A stretch of DNA of 64,000 nucleotides from Alphaproteobacteria bacterium (GCA_028866275.1 JAGWIK010000002.1:62001-126000); one strand, 5' to 3'; numbered from the stretch's first letter, positions 45,206-55,009 are shown. The notes: generated by a model from the sequence alone, not told the origin. Program-made: numbers and translations.

Positions 45206-46153
45206 TTACGCCGATTTAATGCGCGATTCCGCTTTGGTCAGCGACAAGGGCAGACGGAAATGAACGTCTTCCTCGACGCCGGGCAAAATCGAAACATCGA
45301 CGGGTTCGATTTCGCGCAACCGTTCGATCAACCCCTGCACCAGATCTTCGGGAGCGGACGCGCCCGCGGTGATGCCGACGCGTTTTTTGTTCGACAACCA
45401 TTCGGTTTTAAGGTGCGAGGCGTCTTCGATCAAATAGGACGGCACGCCGACTTCTTCCGCGCGTTCGCGCAAACGATTGGAATTCGAGCTGTTATGCGCA
45501 CCGATAACCAGAACGACATCGACATGCTTGGCCAGTTCGCGCACGGCGACCTGCCGGTTCTGCGTGGCGTAGCAGATGTCTTTTGTCGCCGGGCCGACGA
45601 TGTTGGGGAAACGCGCTTTCAGCGCGTCGATCACCGCTTTGGTGTCGTCGACGCTCAGGGTCGTTTGCGTGACATAGGCCAGCATATCGGGATTGGCGAC
45701 GTTCAGTTTGGCGACGTCTTCGACTTCGGAAATCAAATGCACCTTGCCGGGAATGCGGCCCAGCGTGCCTTCGACTTCGGGATGGCCTTCATGACCGATC
45801 AGGATAATTTCGCGGCCGCTCTTGGCGTAACGCTGGCCTTCGGTATGGACTTTGGACACCAGCGGGCATGTGGCGTCGATGACCTGCAACCCGCGTTCCT
45901 TGGCGTGGGTTTCGACTTTCTCGGCGACGCCGTGCGCGCTGAAAATCGCGACGGCGCCTTCGGGGACTTCGTCGGTTTCTTCGACAAAAATCGCGCCTTT
46001 GGCGCGCAGGCTGTTCACAACATGCGGATTGTGGACGATTTCGTGACGGACATAAATCGGCGCGCCGAATTTTTCCAAAGCCTGTTCGACGATTTCAATG
46101 GCGCGTTCGACACCGGCGCAGAAACCGCGGGGCTGGGCGAGGATAACTTGCAT
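45206..46153 (-). CDS. ispH: 4-hydroxy-3-methylbut-2-enyl diphosphate reductase
   Basis: 315 residues from ATG 46153 ([17 protein letters not shown]); a longer frame of 32 residues is not supported. Last enzyme of the MEP pathway, yielding IPP and DMAPP. The three 4Fe-4S cysteines are in [18 protein letters not shown] and [20 protein letters not shown] and HNSSNSNRL provide the substrate-binding residues. It supplies precursors for squalene made by HpnCDE. Confidence 0.97.
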   Translation of the reverse strand: MQVILAQPRGFCAGVERAIEIVEQALEKFGAPIYVRHEIVHNPHVVNSLRAKGAIFVEETDEVPEGAVAIFSAHGVAEKVETHAKERGLQVIDATCPLVSKVHTEGQRYAKSGREIILIGHEGHPEVEGTLGRIPGKVHLISEVEDVAKLNVANPDMLAYVTQTTLSVDDTKAVIDALKARFPNIVGPATKDICYATQNRQVAVRELAKHVDVVLVIGAHNSSNSNRLRERAEEVGVPSYLIEDASHLKTEWLSNKKRVGITAGASAPEDLVQGLIERLREIEPVDVSILPGVEEDVHFRLPLSLTKAESRIKSA

Positions 46154-46692
46154 GTTGATGAATTCCCATTTGTGATGTTGCGCGAATGTAGAAGATAGGC
46201 TGGCCGCATGCCAAGGAAAATCCACGCCTTCCAACCATAATTTTATCAAACCGCCATGAATATCAACGGGATGGTTGGGATTAGGCGCCGCGGGCGAATC
46301 ACCTTTTTCTTGTATCTGGCAAGGTTTGGGCGCAGAATGACAGTTAGGCTATGTCGTCACGAAGGCGGTTTGTTTTGTGTTGATATTCCGGTCTGTTCAG
46401 AACCATTAATTGACAAGCAGAAATGTGGCGAAAATAAGAAAGTAATACAAAAAGCAATAAAATTACTTTGTTAATGCCATGGTATTTTCTTTTGTGAATC
46501 AAGGTCAAACCTAGATTAATCGCGCACTGTTTCGGTTTGTTGCCGATAGGTGACAATGACACGATATGTGGTATTATGCCTCGCGTAATATCCCACATCT
46601 TGTGGTTATCACCCTTTTTCACATAGGGGTTATCCACATCTGTTGATAAGTCGGTTCGTTTAGTTCAAGCAGGCGCGTTCGGAGGCCGGAAA
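46154..46692. other. 539-base intergenic region between ispH and nrdA
   Basis: AT-richer than the surrounding genes. I see no convincing gene; open frames of 72 and 97 codons here lack ribosome sites and family features. The right end holds candidate NrdR and DnaA sites. GANTC sites occur at 46296-46300 and 46496-46500. Confidence 0.6.
46559..46638. promoter_or_regulatory. Candidate NrdR boxes and DnaA box upstream of nrdA
   Basis: ACACGATATGTGGTAT (46559-46574) matches the NrdR consensus ACACWATATATWGTGT at 12 of 16 positions, and the inverted repeat CCACATCTTGTGG (46593-46605) lies about three helical turns away, the spacing expected for tandem NrdR boxes. A perfect DnaA box TTATCCACA is at 46630-46638, and TGTTGATAAG follows. 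Control of ribonucleotide reductase by NrdR and DnaA is known in other bacteria. Confidence 0.5.
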
Positions 46693-48543
46693 ATGTTCAA
46701 TTTAATTCAAGTCGAGCACGGAGAGAAAGTGGCTGTGGATTACAGTCGCGATGCGGCGTTGACCCGATTCGGTCATGCCACGCTCGAAGACCGTTATTTG
46801 CTGCCCGGCGAACGCCCGCAGGACATGTTCGCGCGTGTCGCGTCGACCTATGCCGACGATGCCGATCACGCCCAGCGTTTGTATGAGTATATCAGCAAGT
46901 TGTGGTTCATGCCGTCCACCCCCGTGCTGAGCAATGGCGGGGCCAACCGCGGATTGCCGATTTCCTGCTTCCTTAACGAATGCGGCGACAGCCTCGAAGG
47001 CATCGTCAATCTGTGGAATGAGAATGTCTGGCTGGCCGCGCTGGGCGGGGGCATCGGGTCTTATTGGGGCAATTTGCGTTCTATCGGCGAACCGGTCGGG
47101 CGCAACGGCAAAACATCCGGCATCGTGCCGTTCATTCGCGTGCAGGACAGCCTGACGCTTGCCATTTCCCAAGGCAGCCTGCGCCGCGGTTCCGCGGCGT
47201 GCTATCTGCCGATCAGCCATCCGGAAATCGAGGAATTCATTGAAATGCGTCGCCCCACCGGCGGCGACAACAATCGCAAGGCGTTGAACCTGCATCACGG
47301 CGTCGTCATCACCGACGCTTTTATGCGCGCGGTCGAAAATGACGAGGAATGGGCTTTGACCAGCCCCAAGGACCATGCCGTGCTGAGCCGCGTCAGCGCG
47401 CGGGCCTTGTGGATCCGTCTGTTGACGGCGCGCGTCGAAACCGGCGAGCCGTATCTGTTGTTCATCGACACCGTCAATCGCGCCATTCCCGAACATCACA
47501 AACTGGCGGGGCTGGAAGTCAAGATGTCCAACCTGTGCAGTGAAATCACGCTGCCGACCGGCAAGGATAAAGACGGGCAGGAACGTACGGCTGTGTGCTG
47601 CCTGTCGTCGCTTAATCTGGAAAAATTCCTTGAATGGGAAAATCACCCGACATTCATCGAAGACTGCATGCGGTTCCTCGACAATGTGCTGCAGGATTTC
47701 ATCGACCGCGCGCCGGCCAGCATGGCGCGCGCCAAATACGGCGCGTCGCGCGAACGGTCGGTTGGCCTTGGCGTCATGGGATTGCATTCCTTCCTGCAGG
47801 GCCAGAATGTTCCGATCGAAAGCGTGATGGCCAAGGTTTGGAACAAACGCATGTTCCGCCATATCAAGGCGCATGCCGACGAGGCTTCGGTCAAGCTGGC
47901 CCACGAACGGGGCGCATGCCCCGACGCCGCCGATTACGGCGTCATGGAGCGTTTTTCCAACAAGATCGCCATCGCGCCGACGGCGTCGATTTCGATCATT
48001 TGCGGCGGCGCCAGCCCCGGCATCGAACCGATTGCGGCCAATTCATACCTGCACAAGACATTGTCCGGCAGCTTCTCGGTCAAGAATGAATATCTTGCCA
48101 AGGTTCTGGAAAAATACGGCTTTAACGACGAAGAAACTTGGAGCAGCATCACCCAGCATGAAGGGTCGGTGCAGCATCTGGATTTCCTCAGCGATCATGA
48201 AAAGATGGTTTTCAAAACCGCCTTTGAACTCGATCAACGCTGGCTTATCGACCTTGCCGCCGATCGTTCGCCGTTCGTCTGTCAGGCGCAAAGCCTCAAC
48301 GTCTTCCTGCCCGCCAATGTGCATAAACGCGATTTGCACATGATCCATTTCATGGCGTGGAAGAAGGGCGTCAAGAGCCTGTATTACTGCCGGTCGAAAT
48401 CGATGCAGCGCGCGGAATCCGCGGCTCATGTCGCCAAACAGAAGTCGGAGCCAAACGCCGAGATGCCGGCAAATGATGCCGTTGCGACGCCTCTGCCCGA
48501 AGCCGAACCCGCCAATTACGAAGAATGTCTGGCCTGCCAATAG
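46693..48543 (+). CDS. nrdA: Ribonucleotide reductase alpha subunit, class I
   Basis: 616 residues, compact form without an N-terminal ATP-cone. It reduces ribonucleotides to deoxyribonucleotides with NrdB. Active-site elements: ISCFLNECGDS (first redox cysteine), NLCSEITLP (Asn-Cys-Glu radical site), CCLSSLNLEKF (second cysteine) and PTASISIICG. The tail ends EECLACQ, the mobile CxxC that re-reduces the active site. Lack of the cone suggests different allosteric activity control. Confidence 0.95.
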   Translation: MFNLIQVEHGEKVAVDYSRDAALTRFGHATLEDRYLLPGERPQDMFARVASTYADDADHAQRLYEYISKLWFMPSTPVLSNGGANRGLPISCFLNECGDSLEGIVNLWNENVWLAALGGGIGSYWGNLRSIGEPVGRNGKTSGIVPFIRVQDSLTLAISQGSLRRGSAACYLPISHPEIEEFIEMRRPTGGDNNRKALNLHHGVVITDAFMRAVENDEEWALTSPKDHAVLSRVSARALWIRLLTARVETGEPYLLFIDTVNRAIPEHHKLAGLEVKMSNLCSEITLPTGKDKDGQERTAVCCLSSLNLEKFLEWENHPTFIEDCMRFLDNVLQDFIDRAPASMARAKYGASRERSVGLGVMGLHSFLQGQNVPIESVMAKVWNKRMFRHIKAHADEASVKLAHERGACPDAADYGVMERFSNKIAIAPTASISIICGGASPGIEPIAANSYLHKTLSGSFSVKNEYLAKVLEKYGFNDEETWSSITQHEGSVQHLDFLSDHEKMVFKTAFELDQRWLIDLAADRSPFVCQAQSLNVFLPANVHKRDLHMIHFMAWKKGVKSLYYCRSKSMQRAESAAHVAKQKSEPNAEMPANDAVATPLPEAEPANYEECLACQ

Positions 48544-48574
48544 GCGGCCGGTCGGGCAAGCCTTGGGAGGCAGC

Positions 48575-48889
48575 ATGTTCGGTTCACCCGCCCCGTCGAT
48601 AGCGTCATCGCTCGTTCACGCGATTGAGGATGCCGTGCTGTTGGGCAATATCGGTGAAATCGACGGCATTCTTGATATGGTGGCCGACGATGACCGTTTT
48701 CCCGAAACCCTGCGTTACGGGTTGGAATCCTTGATGTATTTTCGTATCTATTACGGCAAGGGCGGCGCGCTGGAGCCGGCCGATGATGCCGGCAAACAGA
48801 AAACCGCGCAGATGGAAAGTTTTTGGGGCAGGGAATTGATTGAAACGATCGGGCACTATCCAGACCTGACCGAATCTAAATACGCATAA
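48575..48889 (+). CDS. Unrecognised small protein between nrdA and nrdB
   Basis: 104 residues from ATG 48575 with GGGAGG 4 bases upstream; an upstream in-frame ATG inside nrdA is rejected. It is acidic and helical (HAIEDAVLLGNIGEIDGILD, TLRYGLESLMYFRIYYGKGG). I do not recognise a family. It sits 31 bases after nrdA and 26 before nrdB in the same direction, so it is almost certainly part of the nrd transcript. It could influence NrdA/NrdB activity or assembly, but nothing in the sequence shows this. Confidence 0.75.
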   Translation: MFGSPAPSIASSLVHAIEDAVLLGNIGEIDGILDMVADDDRFPETLRYGLESLMYFRIYYGKGGALEPADDAGKQKTAQMESFWGRELIETIGHYPDLTESKYA

Positions 48890-48915
48890 CAACTTGATGA
48901 TGAAAGAGGCTTGAT

Positions 48916-49896
48916 ATGTCCGGACTTTTAACGCCCAACCCCGTTTACAAACCGTTCCGCTATCCGTGGGCGTATGAATGCTGGCAGAAGCAGCAGCAAT
49001 TGCACTGGCTGCCCGAAGAAGTGCCGATGGCGGACGACATCAAGGACTGGAAGCAAAAACTTACCGCCGCCGAGCGTAATCTGTTGACGCAGATTTTCCG
49101 TTTCTTCACGCAGGCGGATGTCGAAGTCAATAATTGCTATATGAAAAAATACGCAACCGTGTTCCAGCCGACCGAAGTGCAGATGATGCTGTCGGCCTTT
49201 TCGAACATGGAAACGATTCACATCGCGGCCTATTCGCATTTGCTGGACACGATCGGCATGCCCGAAGTCGAATATTCGGCATTTCTGCGCTACAAGGAAA
49301 TGAAGGATAAATACGACTATTGCCAGGGGTTCAATTGCAGCAATCCGGTCGAGACCGCGCGCACGCTGGCGGTGTTCGGCGGCTTCACCGAAGGGCTGCA
49401 GCTGTTCGCGTCCTTTGCGATGCTGATGAATTTCCCGCGCTTTAACAAGATGAAGGGCATGGGACAGATCGTCACCTGGTCGGTGCGCGACGAAACGTTG
49501 CACACGTTGTCGATGATCCGCTTGTTCCGCACATTCATTGACGAAAACAAATTCATCTGGACCGACAGCTTCCAGCGCGAATTGTACTTGGCCTGCGATA
49601 CCATCGTCGATCACGAAGACGCGTTCATTGATCTGGCGTTCGAATTGGGCGCAATCGAAGGGCTGACGGCGGAAGAAGTAAAATCCTACATCCGCTATAT
49701 CGCCGACCGCCGCCTGACGCAGCTCGGCATGCAGCCGATTTACAAGGTCGCAAAGAATCCGTTGCCGTGGATGGACGACATGATGAATGCGGCCGAACAT
49801 GCCAATTTCTTTGAAGCGCGCGCGACGGAATACAGCCGCGCGGCGACGCAGGGCACATGGGAAGAAGCCTTTGCGGGCATGATTGACGCGGCATAA
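48916..49896 (+). CDS. nrdB: Ribonucleotide reductase beta subunit, class Ia
   Basis: 326 residues. It carries the di-iron tyrosyl radical cofactor. Ligands are visible in FFTQADVEVNNCY, METIHIAAYSHLLDT (Glu, His and the radical Tyr) and SVRDETLHTLSMIRLF. The radical tyrosine is retained, so this is a Tyr-radical enzyme. An AAAGAGG site lies 7 bases before the ATG. Confidence 0.96.
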   Translation: MSGLLTPNPVYKPFRYPWAYECWQKQQQLHWLPEEVPMADDIKDWKQKLTAAERNLLTQIFRFFTQADVEVNNCYMKKYATVFQPTEVQMMLSAFSNMETIHIAAYSHLLDTIGMPEVEYSAFLRYKEMKDKYDYCQGFNCSNPVETARTLAVFGGFTEGLQLFASFAMLMNFPRFNKMKGMGQIVTWSVRDETLHTLSMIRLFRTFIDENKFIWTDSFQRELYLACDTIVDHEDAFIDLAFELGAIEGLTAEEVKSYIRYIADRRLTQLGMQPIYKVAKNPLPWMDDMMNAAEHANFFEARATEYSRAATQGTWEEAFAGMIDAA

Positions 49897-49905
49897 GGAA
49901 ACAAC

Positions 49906-50688
49906 ATGCTTAAAGGTAAAACGGCCATTGTCACGGGTTCCAGCAGCGGCATCGGGCTTGGCGTCGCGCGCGCTTTGGCGGGGCAGGGGGCAAATATCAT
50001 GCTCAACGGTTTCGGCGATACGCCGGAAACCGTGGCAAAGTTAAAGACCGAATTCGCCGCAATGGGCGTCAAGGTCGATTACAACCCCGCCGATGTGACG
50101 AAGCCGGATCAACTGGCGGCGATGGTCGACGCGGCCCACAAAAATTTGGGCGGCGTCGATATTCTGGTCAATAATGCGGGCATTCAATTCGTGTCGCCCA
50201 TCGACCAGTTCCCCATTGAAAAATGGGATGCCGTTATTGCCACCAACCTGTCGTCGGCTTTTTACGCCACGCGGCTGGTGCTGGATGCCATGAAGACCAA
50301 AGGCTGGGGCCGCGTCATCAATATCGCCTCGGCGCACGGGCTGGTGGCCAGCGCGGGTAAATCCGCCTATGTCGCCGCCAAACACGGCATTGTCGGATTT
50401 ACCAAAGTCACGGCATTGGAAAGCGCGGGCACGGGCGTTACCAGTAATGCCATTTGCCCCGGCTGGGTTCTGACGCCGCTGGTGCAAAAACAGATCGACG
50501 CCATTGTGGCCAAGGATGGCATCAGCAACGCGCAGGCTTCGGAAAAGCTGCTGTCGGAAAAACAGCCGAGCAAACAGTTCGTGACGCCGGAACAAATTGG
50601 CGGCCTTGCGGTGTTTTTATGTTCCGACGCCGCGGCACAGATCACCGGTTCGGCCTACAGCATCGACGGCGGGTGGGTGGCGCAATAG
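49906..50688 (+). CDS. bdhA: 3-hydroxybutyrate dehydrogenase
   Basis: 260 residues, short-chain dehydrogenase fold. TGSSSGIGLGVARALA binds NAD, NNAG is conserved, and the catalytic Ser-Tyr-Lys lies in ASAHGLVASAGKSAYVAAKH. The lid segment NAICPGWVLTPLVQKQID and the insert near SEKQPSKQFVTPEQIG are typical of BdhA. It oxidises 3-hydroxybutyrate in polyhydroxybutyrate or ketone-body use. No pha genes are nearby. It is 9 bases behind nrdB but likely functionally separate. Confidence 0.92.
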   Translation: MLKGKTAIVTGSSSGIGLGVARALAGQGANIMLNGFGDTPETVAKLKTEFAAMGVKVDYNPADVTKPDQLAAMVDAAHKNLGGVDILVNNAGIQFVSPIDQFPIEKWDAVIATNLSSAFYATRLVLDAMKTKGWGRVINIASAHGLVASAGKSAYVAAKHGIVGFTKVTALESAGTGVTSNAICPGWVLTPLVQKQIDAIVAKDGISNAQASEKLLSEKQPSKQFVTPEQIGGLAVFLCSDAAAQITGSAYSIDGGWVAQ

Positions 50689-50694
50689 ACCCCG

Positions 50695-51123
50695 TCAGCG
50701 GGGTTTATATTCGGGATAGCTCTCGAGATAGCCATCAAATTTGTTGCGCGGATAATCTGGCTGTTCGCCGAAAACGTCAATAACGCCTTGATACAGGCCG
50801 ACAAGGCGGTGGTGTGCGGCGGCATAGCTTTCGAAATCCGGAAATCCCCCTTTGTCGAAGGAAAGGCCGGCACCGCCGATGCTGTGCGCGATTTTTGCAA
50901 GGACGGCCGCGGGCTCCTGCGGCGGCACTTTGTCCCAGCGCGTCATGTTGATGATCTCTTTTTGGATGGCGGCAGGCAGAATGCCGATCAATTGCCTGAA
51001 GGATTTGTGTTCGGGCGTTCCCCTTAAATCGGGGCCTATATAGGTGGCACCGAATTCCTGATATGTGCCGTGCTCGGCTTTTTGAGCCTCGGCATATTGT
51101 TTGATCCATTCCGAAACTTCCAT
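50695..51123 (-). CDS. Unrecognised protein downstream of anmK
   Basis: 142 residues, soluble, no signal peptide or membrane helix. Aromatic-rich (FGATYIGPDL, FPDFESYAAAHH, DYPRNKFDGYLESYPEYKPR). I do not recognise a family. Its ATG overlaps the anmK TAA (TAATG), so the two form an operon; it converges on bdhA with a 6-base gap. A link to cell-wall recycling is suggested only by the neighbour. Confidence 0.7.
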   Translation of the reverse strand: MEVSEWIKQYAEAQKAEHGTYQEFGATYIGPDLRGTPEHKSFRQLIGILPAAIQKEIINMTRWDKVPPQEPAAVLAKIAHSIGGAGLSFDKGGFPDFESYAAAHHRLVGLYQGVIDVFGEQPDYPRNKFDGYLESYPEYKPR

Positions 51124-52235
51124 TATTCGTTCCTCGCTGCTTCTATTGGAGGTGGCCTGTGTCGTTTTCCGCCTGTTGTCGGATGAGGGGTACCTGTGGT
51201 TTGGGGCAGGCTAAAAGGCAGGCCGAGAACCGACCGCACGGCCAGCCAGGCGAAAGCTTCGGCCTCCAACCCGTCGCCGCTCCAACCCAGTTCGTCGACC
51301 GATCGCACATCAAGCCCTGTGACATCGCCGATCCAGCGCATCAAGGTAATGTTATGCCGCCCGCCGCCCGCGACATAAATCGCCGCCGGAACTTGCGGCA
51401 AAAAGGGCAGGGCGGCGGCGACGGCGCGCGCGGTAATCATGGTCAGCGTGGCGGCGCCGTCGGCGGCGTCGAGATTTTCGGGCACATAGCGGCGGAAATT
51501 ATCGCGGTCGAGCGATTTGGGCGGCGCGGTTTTGAAAAAATCAATCGCCAGCGTGCGGTTGACTGCATCCATATCGACGGTTCCGGCGGCGGCCAGCAGC
51601 CCGTCTTTGTCATAAGGATGTCCCGTGTGGCGCAGCACCCAGTCGTCGATCAGCGCGTTGCCGGGCCCGACATCGCAGGCGAGGATGTCGTCATCGCCGT
51701 CGCCATTCACCCAAGTGATATTCGACACGCCGCCGATATTGAGGATGAGAACAGGTTTTTTAATGCCCGCGAGCAGGGCGCGATGATACAGCGGCACCAG
51801 CGGCGCACCATGACCGCCCGCCCGCACATCGGCGCTACGAAAATCATTAACAACTGGCGTGCGCGTAAGGCGGGCCAGCAACGCGCCGTCGCCGATCTGA
51901 ACCGTCAGCCGTTCCGCCGGATTGTGATACAGGGTTTGGCCGTGGAAGCCGATCAGGTCGGCATTTATGCCCGTTTCGCGCATAAGATTCAGCGCAATAT
52001 CGGCGTGACGTTCGGTTAATTCGCGTTCGAAAGCCGCCACGGCAGGGTCGGCGGCGCCGCGTTTATTGCCCAGATGGGCGCGTAATTTTTGCCGGAATTC
52101 GGGGGTATAGGCCATGCCCTTGAAGCCCAAAACCCGGATATGGTCATGCCCGTCGGTTTCGATCAGGGCGGCGTCAATGCCGTCGATGGATGTGCCGCTC
52201 ATCAGGCCGAGGGAATGGTAAAGTTTTGGCTTCAT
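51123..52235 (-). CDS. anmK: Anhydro-N-acetylmuramic acid kinase
   Basis: 370 residues from ATG 52235 (MKPKLYHSLGLMSGT); an 11-residue longer start is less likely. It phosphorylates 1,6-anhydro-MurNAc from recycled murein. Family motifs: GLMSGTSIDGIDAALIET, GFHGQTLYHNP, NDFRSADVRAGGHGAPLVP, LNIGGVSNITW, and GGGRHNITLM. The tail past about 350 is basic and Pro-rich. It is divergent from tyrS. Confidence 0.95.
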   Translation of the reverse strand: MKPKLYHSLGLMSGTSIDGIDAALIETDGHDHIRVLGFKGMAYTPEFRQKLRAHLGNKRGAADPAVAAFERELTERHADIALNLMRETGINADLIGFHGQTLYHNPAERLTVQIGDGALLARLTRTPVVNDFRSADVRAGGHGAPLVPLYHRALLAGIKKPVLILNIGGVSNITWVNGDGDDDILACDVGPGNALIDDWVLRHTGHPYDKDGLLAAAGTVDMDAVNRTLAIDFFKTAPPKSLDRDNFRRYVPENLDAADGAATLTMITARAVAAALPFLPQVPAAIYVAGGGRHNITLMRWIGDVTGLDVRSVDELGWSGDGLEAEAFAWLAVRSVLGLPFSLPQTTGTPHPTTGGKRHRPPPIEAARNE

Positions 52236-52300
52236 GTCGGCGGAGTGCTTGGGTAGAATGAAGGCCAAGAATAACAGAACCTTATGAAGGCTGCCAGACT

Positions 52301-53545
52301 ATGACTCAGTTTAAATCCGACTTTTTACGCGTCATGCATGAACGCGGGCATGTCCATCAATGCACCAATATGGAAGCTCTGGACGAACAGGCCGCCAAGG
52401 GTGTGGTGACGGGCTATATCGGATTCGACCCCACGGCGGACAGCCTGCATGTCGGCAATATGGCCGGCATCATGATGCTGCACCGGATGCAGCAGACGGG
52501 ACATCGGCCCGTGGTGCTGATAGGCGGCGGCACGGCCAAAGTCGGCGATCCGTCGGGTAAGGATGAAAGCCGCCAGATGATGACCGACGATAAAATCGCG
52601 TCGAACATCGCGGCGATTAAAGAAAATTTCAGCGGCTATCTGACATTCGGCAACGGGCCGACCGATGCCGTGATGGTCAACAACGCCGACTGGCTGGACG
52701 GGTTGGGCTATATCCCGTTTTTGCGCGAAGTCGGGCGGCATTTCACCATTAACCGCATGCTGTCTTTCGACTCGGTCAAATTGCGGCTCGACCGCGAACA
52801 ACCGCTGACCTTCCTCGAATTCAATTACATGATTATGCAGGGATATGATTTTGTCGAATTGAACAAGCGTATAGGCTGCACGCTGCAAATGGGCGGTTCC
52901 GACCAATGGGGCAATATCGTCAACGGCGTCGAATTGGGCCGCCGCATGCATGACAAGGAATTGTTCGGCCTGACGACGCCGCTGATTACCACCGCGTCGG
53001 GCGCGAAGATGGGCAAGACGGCGGCGGGGGCCGTGTGGCTGGGTAAAAACCGGCTGTCGCCCTATGATTTCTGGCAATTCTGGCGCAATACCGAAGACGC
53101 CGATGTCGGGCGTTTTCTGAAGCTGTTTACCGATTTGCCTTTGGATGAAATCGCGCGGCTGGAAAAACTGCGCGACGCCGAGATTAATGAGGCCAAGAAA
53201 ATACTGGCATTCGAAGCGACAAAACTGGCGCATGGGCCGGATGAAGCGCAGCGCGCCGCCGATACCGCCAAGGCGACATTCGAAGGCGGCGGCGCGGGCG
53301 ATGCCTTGCCGGTTTACGAATTTCCGCGCGGCACAACGCCATTGGTCATCGATGTCGTCGTGACTTTGGGGCTGGCGGCGTCGCGCGGCGAAGCCAAGAG
53401 GTTGATCGAGCAGGGCGGCGTTCGCCTGAACGATGCGCCGGTAACGTCGCTGGCCGCCACGGTGGGCGCGCATGATGTTGGCGCGGACGGTGCGGCGCGG
53501 TTGAGCGCGGGCAAAAAGCGTCACGCCGTGATCAAAGCGGTATAA
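52301..53545 (+). CDS. tyrS: Tyrosine--tRNA ligase
   Basis: 414 residues, class I synthetase. The HIGH motif appears as LHVGN, the KMSKS motif as KMGKT, and the tyrosine pocket as [21 protein letters not shown] (Q and D contacts). A C-terminal S4-like RNA-binding domain begins near 345 ([18 protein letters not shown]). The next gene begins directly at the base after the stop. Confidence 0.96.
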   Translation: MTQFKSDFLRVMHERGHVHQCTNMEALDEQAAKGVVTGYIGFDPTADSLHVGNMAGIMMLHRMQQTGHRPVVLIGGGTAKVGDPSGKDESRQMMTDDKIASNIAAIKENFSGYLTFGNGPTDAVMVNNADWLDGLGYIPFLREVGRHFTINRMLSFDSVKLRLDREQPLTFLEFNYMIMQGYDFVELNKRIGCTLQMGGSDQWGNIVNGVELGRRMHDKELFGLTTPLITTASGAKMGKTAAGAVWLGKNRLSPYDFWQFWRNTEDADVGRFLKLFTDLPLDEIARLEKLRDAEINEAKKILAFEATKLAHGPDEAQRAADTAKATFEGGGAGDALPVYEFPRGTTPLVIDVVVTLGLAASRGEAKRLIEQGGVRLNDAPVTSLAATVGAHDVGADGAARLSAGKKRHAVIKAV

Positions 53546-54145
53546 ATGAAAAATACAGCTGGATATTTAGACGACTGCCTTGTCGTTTTTGCGCTGAAAG
53601 CCGAGTCAGGCGGACGTTTTGACGCCTTCAATACCGTTTATTGCGGCGTCGGCAAGGTCAACGCCGCCTATCGTTTGACGCAAGCATTAATGCAATGGAA
53701 GCATGAACGCGGGCGCGCGCCGCGCCTCGTTTTGAATTTGGGCAGCGCCGGTTCGCCGCATTTCCATACTGGCGAGGTCGTCAATTGCACCGGATTCATT
53801 CAACGCGATTTTGATGTCAGCGCCTTTGGCCATGATCTGTATGTGAACCCGTTCGACAAATTGCCCGGCCTTCTGAAAACGGGCCGGCGCTGGGACGCGC
53901 ATCCCGAAGGAATATGCGGCACGGGGGACAGTTTCGTCGCCGATGCCAGCCAGCCGACGCCATGGAACGTGATGGATATGGAGGCCTATGCCTTGGCGCG
54001 GGTCTGCGCGGCCGAAGAAATTCCGTTCGGCTGCCTGAAATACATTACCGATGGCGCGGACGGCGACGCCGCCACGGTATGGGAGCAAAGGCTGGCGGCG
54101 GCGGCGCTGGCACTGGAAGGAGCGGTTTCAGGATTAAAGGTTTAG
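53546..54145 (+). CDS. MTA/SAH nucleosidase-like phosphorylase-fold protein
   Basis: 199 residues, shorter than MtnN (about 230). The fold is recognisable: CGVGKVNAAYRLTQ, VLNLGSAGS, FIQRDFDVSAFG, ICGTGDSFV, and MDMEAYALARVCA followed by YITDGADGDA, which holds the catalytic Asp of the nucleosidases. Members cleave methylthioadenosine or S-adenosylhomocysteine. It starts on the base after the tyrS stop. HpnG-like hopanoid phosphorylases share this fold and are a less likely alternative. Confidence 0.8.
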   Translation: MKNTAGYLDDCLVVFALKAESGGRFDAFNTVYCGVGKVNAAYRLTQALMQWKHERGRAPRLVLNLGSAGSPHFHTGEVVNCTGFIQRDFDVSAFGHDLYVNPFDKLPGLLKTGRRWDAHPEGICGTGDSFVADASQPTPWNVMDMEAYALARVCAAEEIPFGCLKYITDGADGDAATVWEQRLAAAALALEGAVSGLKV

Positions 54146-54310
54146 GCTGCGCAGGACGTGTTTTGTGGGTGACTTCACCACTCTTAAGTCGCATAAGATA
54201 TATTATGTTAAATGAAGCAAGGTAAAAACAGGGGGTGAAACTATTGTCGGTATTGATGACCGGCTTGGGCACCGCTACATAGGCGCGGCACCTTTTTACA
54301 TGAGTTATTT

Positions 54311-55009
54311 ATGCTCGGTTATATCACCCGCCCGACGCAGATGCTGCGTCAGTATTTTGCCAAAGCCGCAGAATCTATTGTCGAATGCAAGAGCGTTGCA
54401 CCGTTCGAACACCGCATGCGAATGGTTCAACGGCGTTGCGACGCCCACATACCGCCGCGCGGATGCCATTTTGTTCCGTTTTCTTCCTTTATTCACAACG
54501 CCCAGTTTTATCTGGACATGTCGGACAAGTTCAAGCCAAAGACGGCAACCGAGGAAGCCAAAAACATCGCGCGGCGATTTGAAAAGTTACATTGGGCCTA
54601 TACCCAAGCTTTGAACGCCCAGATTGAAGGCTTGGCGGAATATGAAACCGCTATCAAGCGGCATCGGCACTTTCCGCGATCATGGCGACACACCCAAATA
54701 ACTCGAACGACGGGATTGGCGCGCACGGCAAAAGCATGCATTAACGACTGCGTCCGGCGTCAAATCGATCTGGACGAAACCGCTGTCGATCTTCTGGACG
54801 TTATTTTGGACATTATTCCGCAAGCCAACAGAGTGTACTACAGAGGCGCTTTAAACTTGCTCAAGCAGCTAAGAAAACCTTTTTACGAAGACGCCGAAGA
54901 TTTTCTTTCCGGCGAGATGTCGCCCAACAGCCGTTCGGCCGATCTTTCGGCCAGACGGCCAAACGCCAGACGCCAGACATCACTTGTCAGCAGGGCTTCC
55001 CGGCAATAA
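54311..55009 (+). CDS. Unrecognised basic protein
   Basis: 232 residues, strongly basic, with helical stretches (EEAKNIARRFEKLHWAYTQA, DLLDVILDIIPQANRVYYR) and no signal or membrane helix. No family recognised. The ribosome site is weak. Its last 30 bases overlap the convergent GT-C gene. Codon quality is poorer than its neighbours, and the N-terminal 60 residues are arginine/cysteine-rich, so the true start may be later, at ATG 54518 (MSDKFKPKTATEE). Confidence 0.5.
   Translation: MLGYITRPTQMLRQYFAKAAESIVECKSVAPFEHRMRMVQRRCDAHIPPRGCHFVPFSSFIHNAQFYLDMSDKFKPKTATEEAKNIARRFEKLHWAYTQALNAQIEGLAEYETAIKRHRHFPRSWRHTQITRTTGLARTAKACINDCVRRQIDLDETAVDLLDVILDIIPQANRVYYRGALNLLKQLRKPFYEDAEDFLSGEMSPNSRSADLSARRPNARRQTSLVSRASRQ

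Noticed and set aside
46344-46637. 97-codon frame on the - strand in the ispH-nrdA gap
   Set aside because: No ribosome site, runs through the candidate NrdR and DnaA sites, and the region is AT-rich regulatory-looking sequence.
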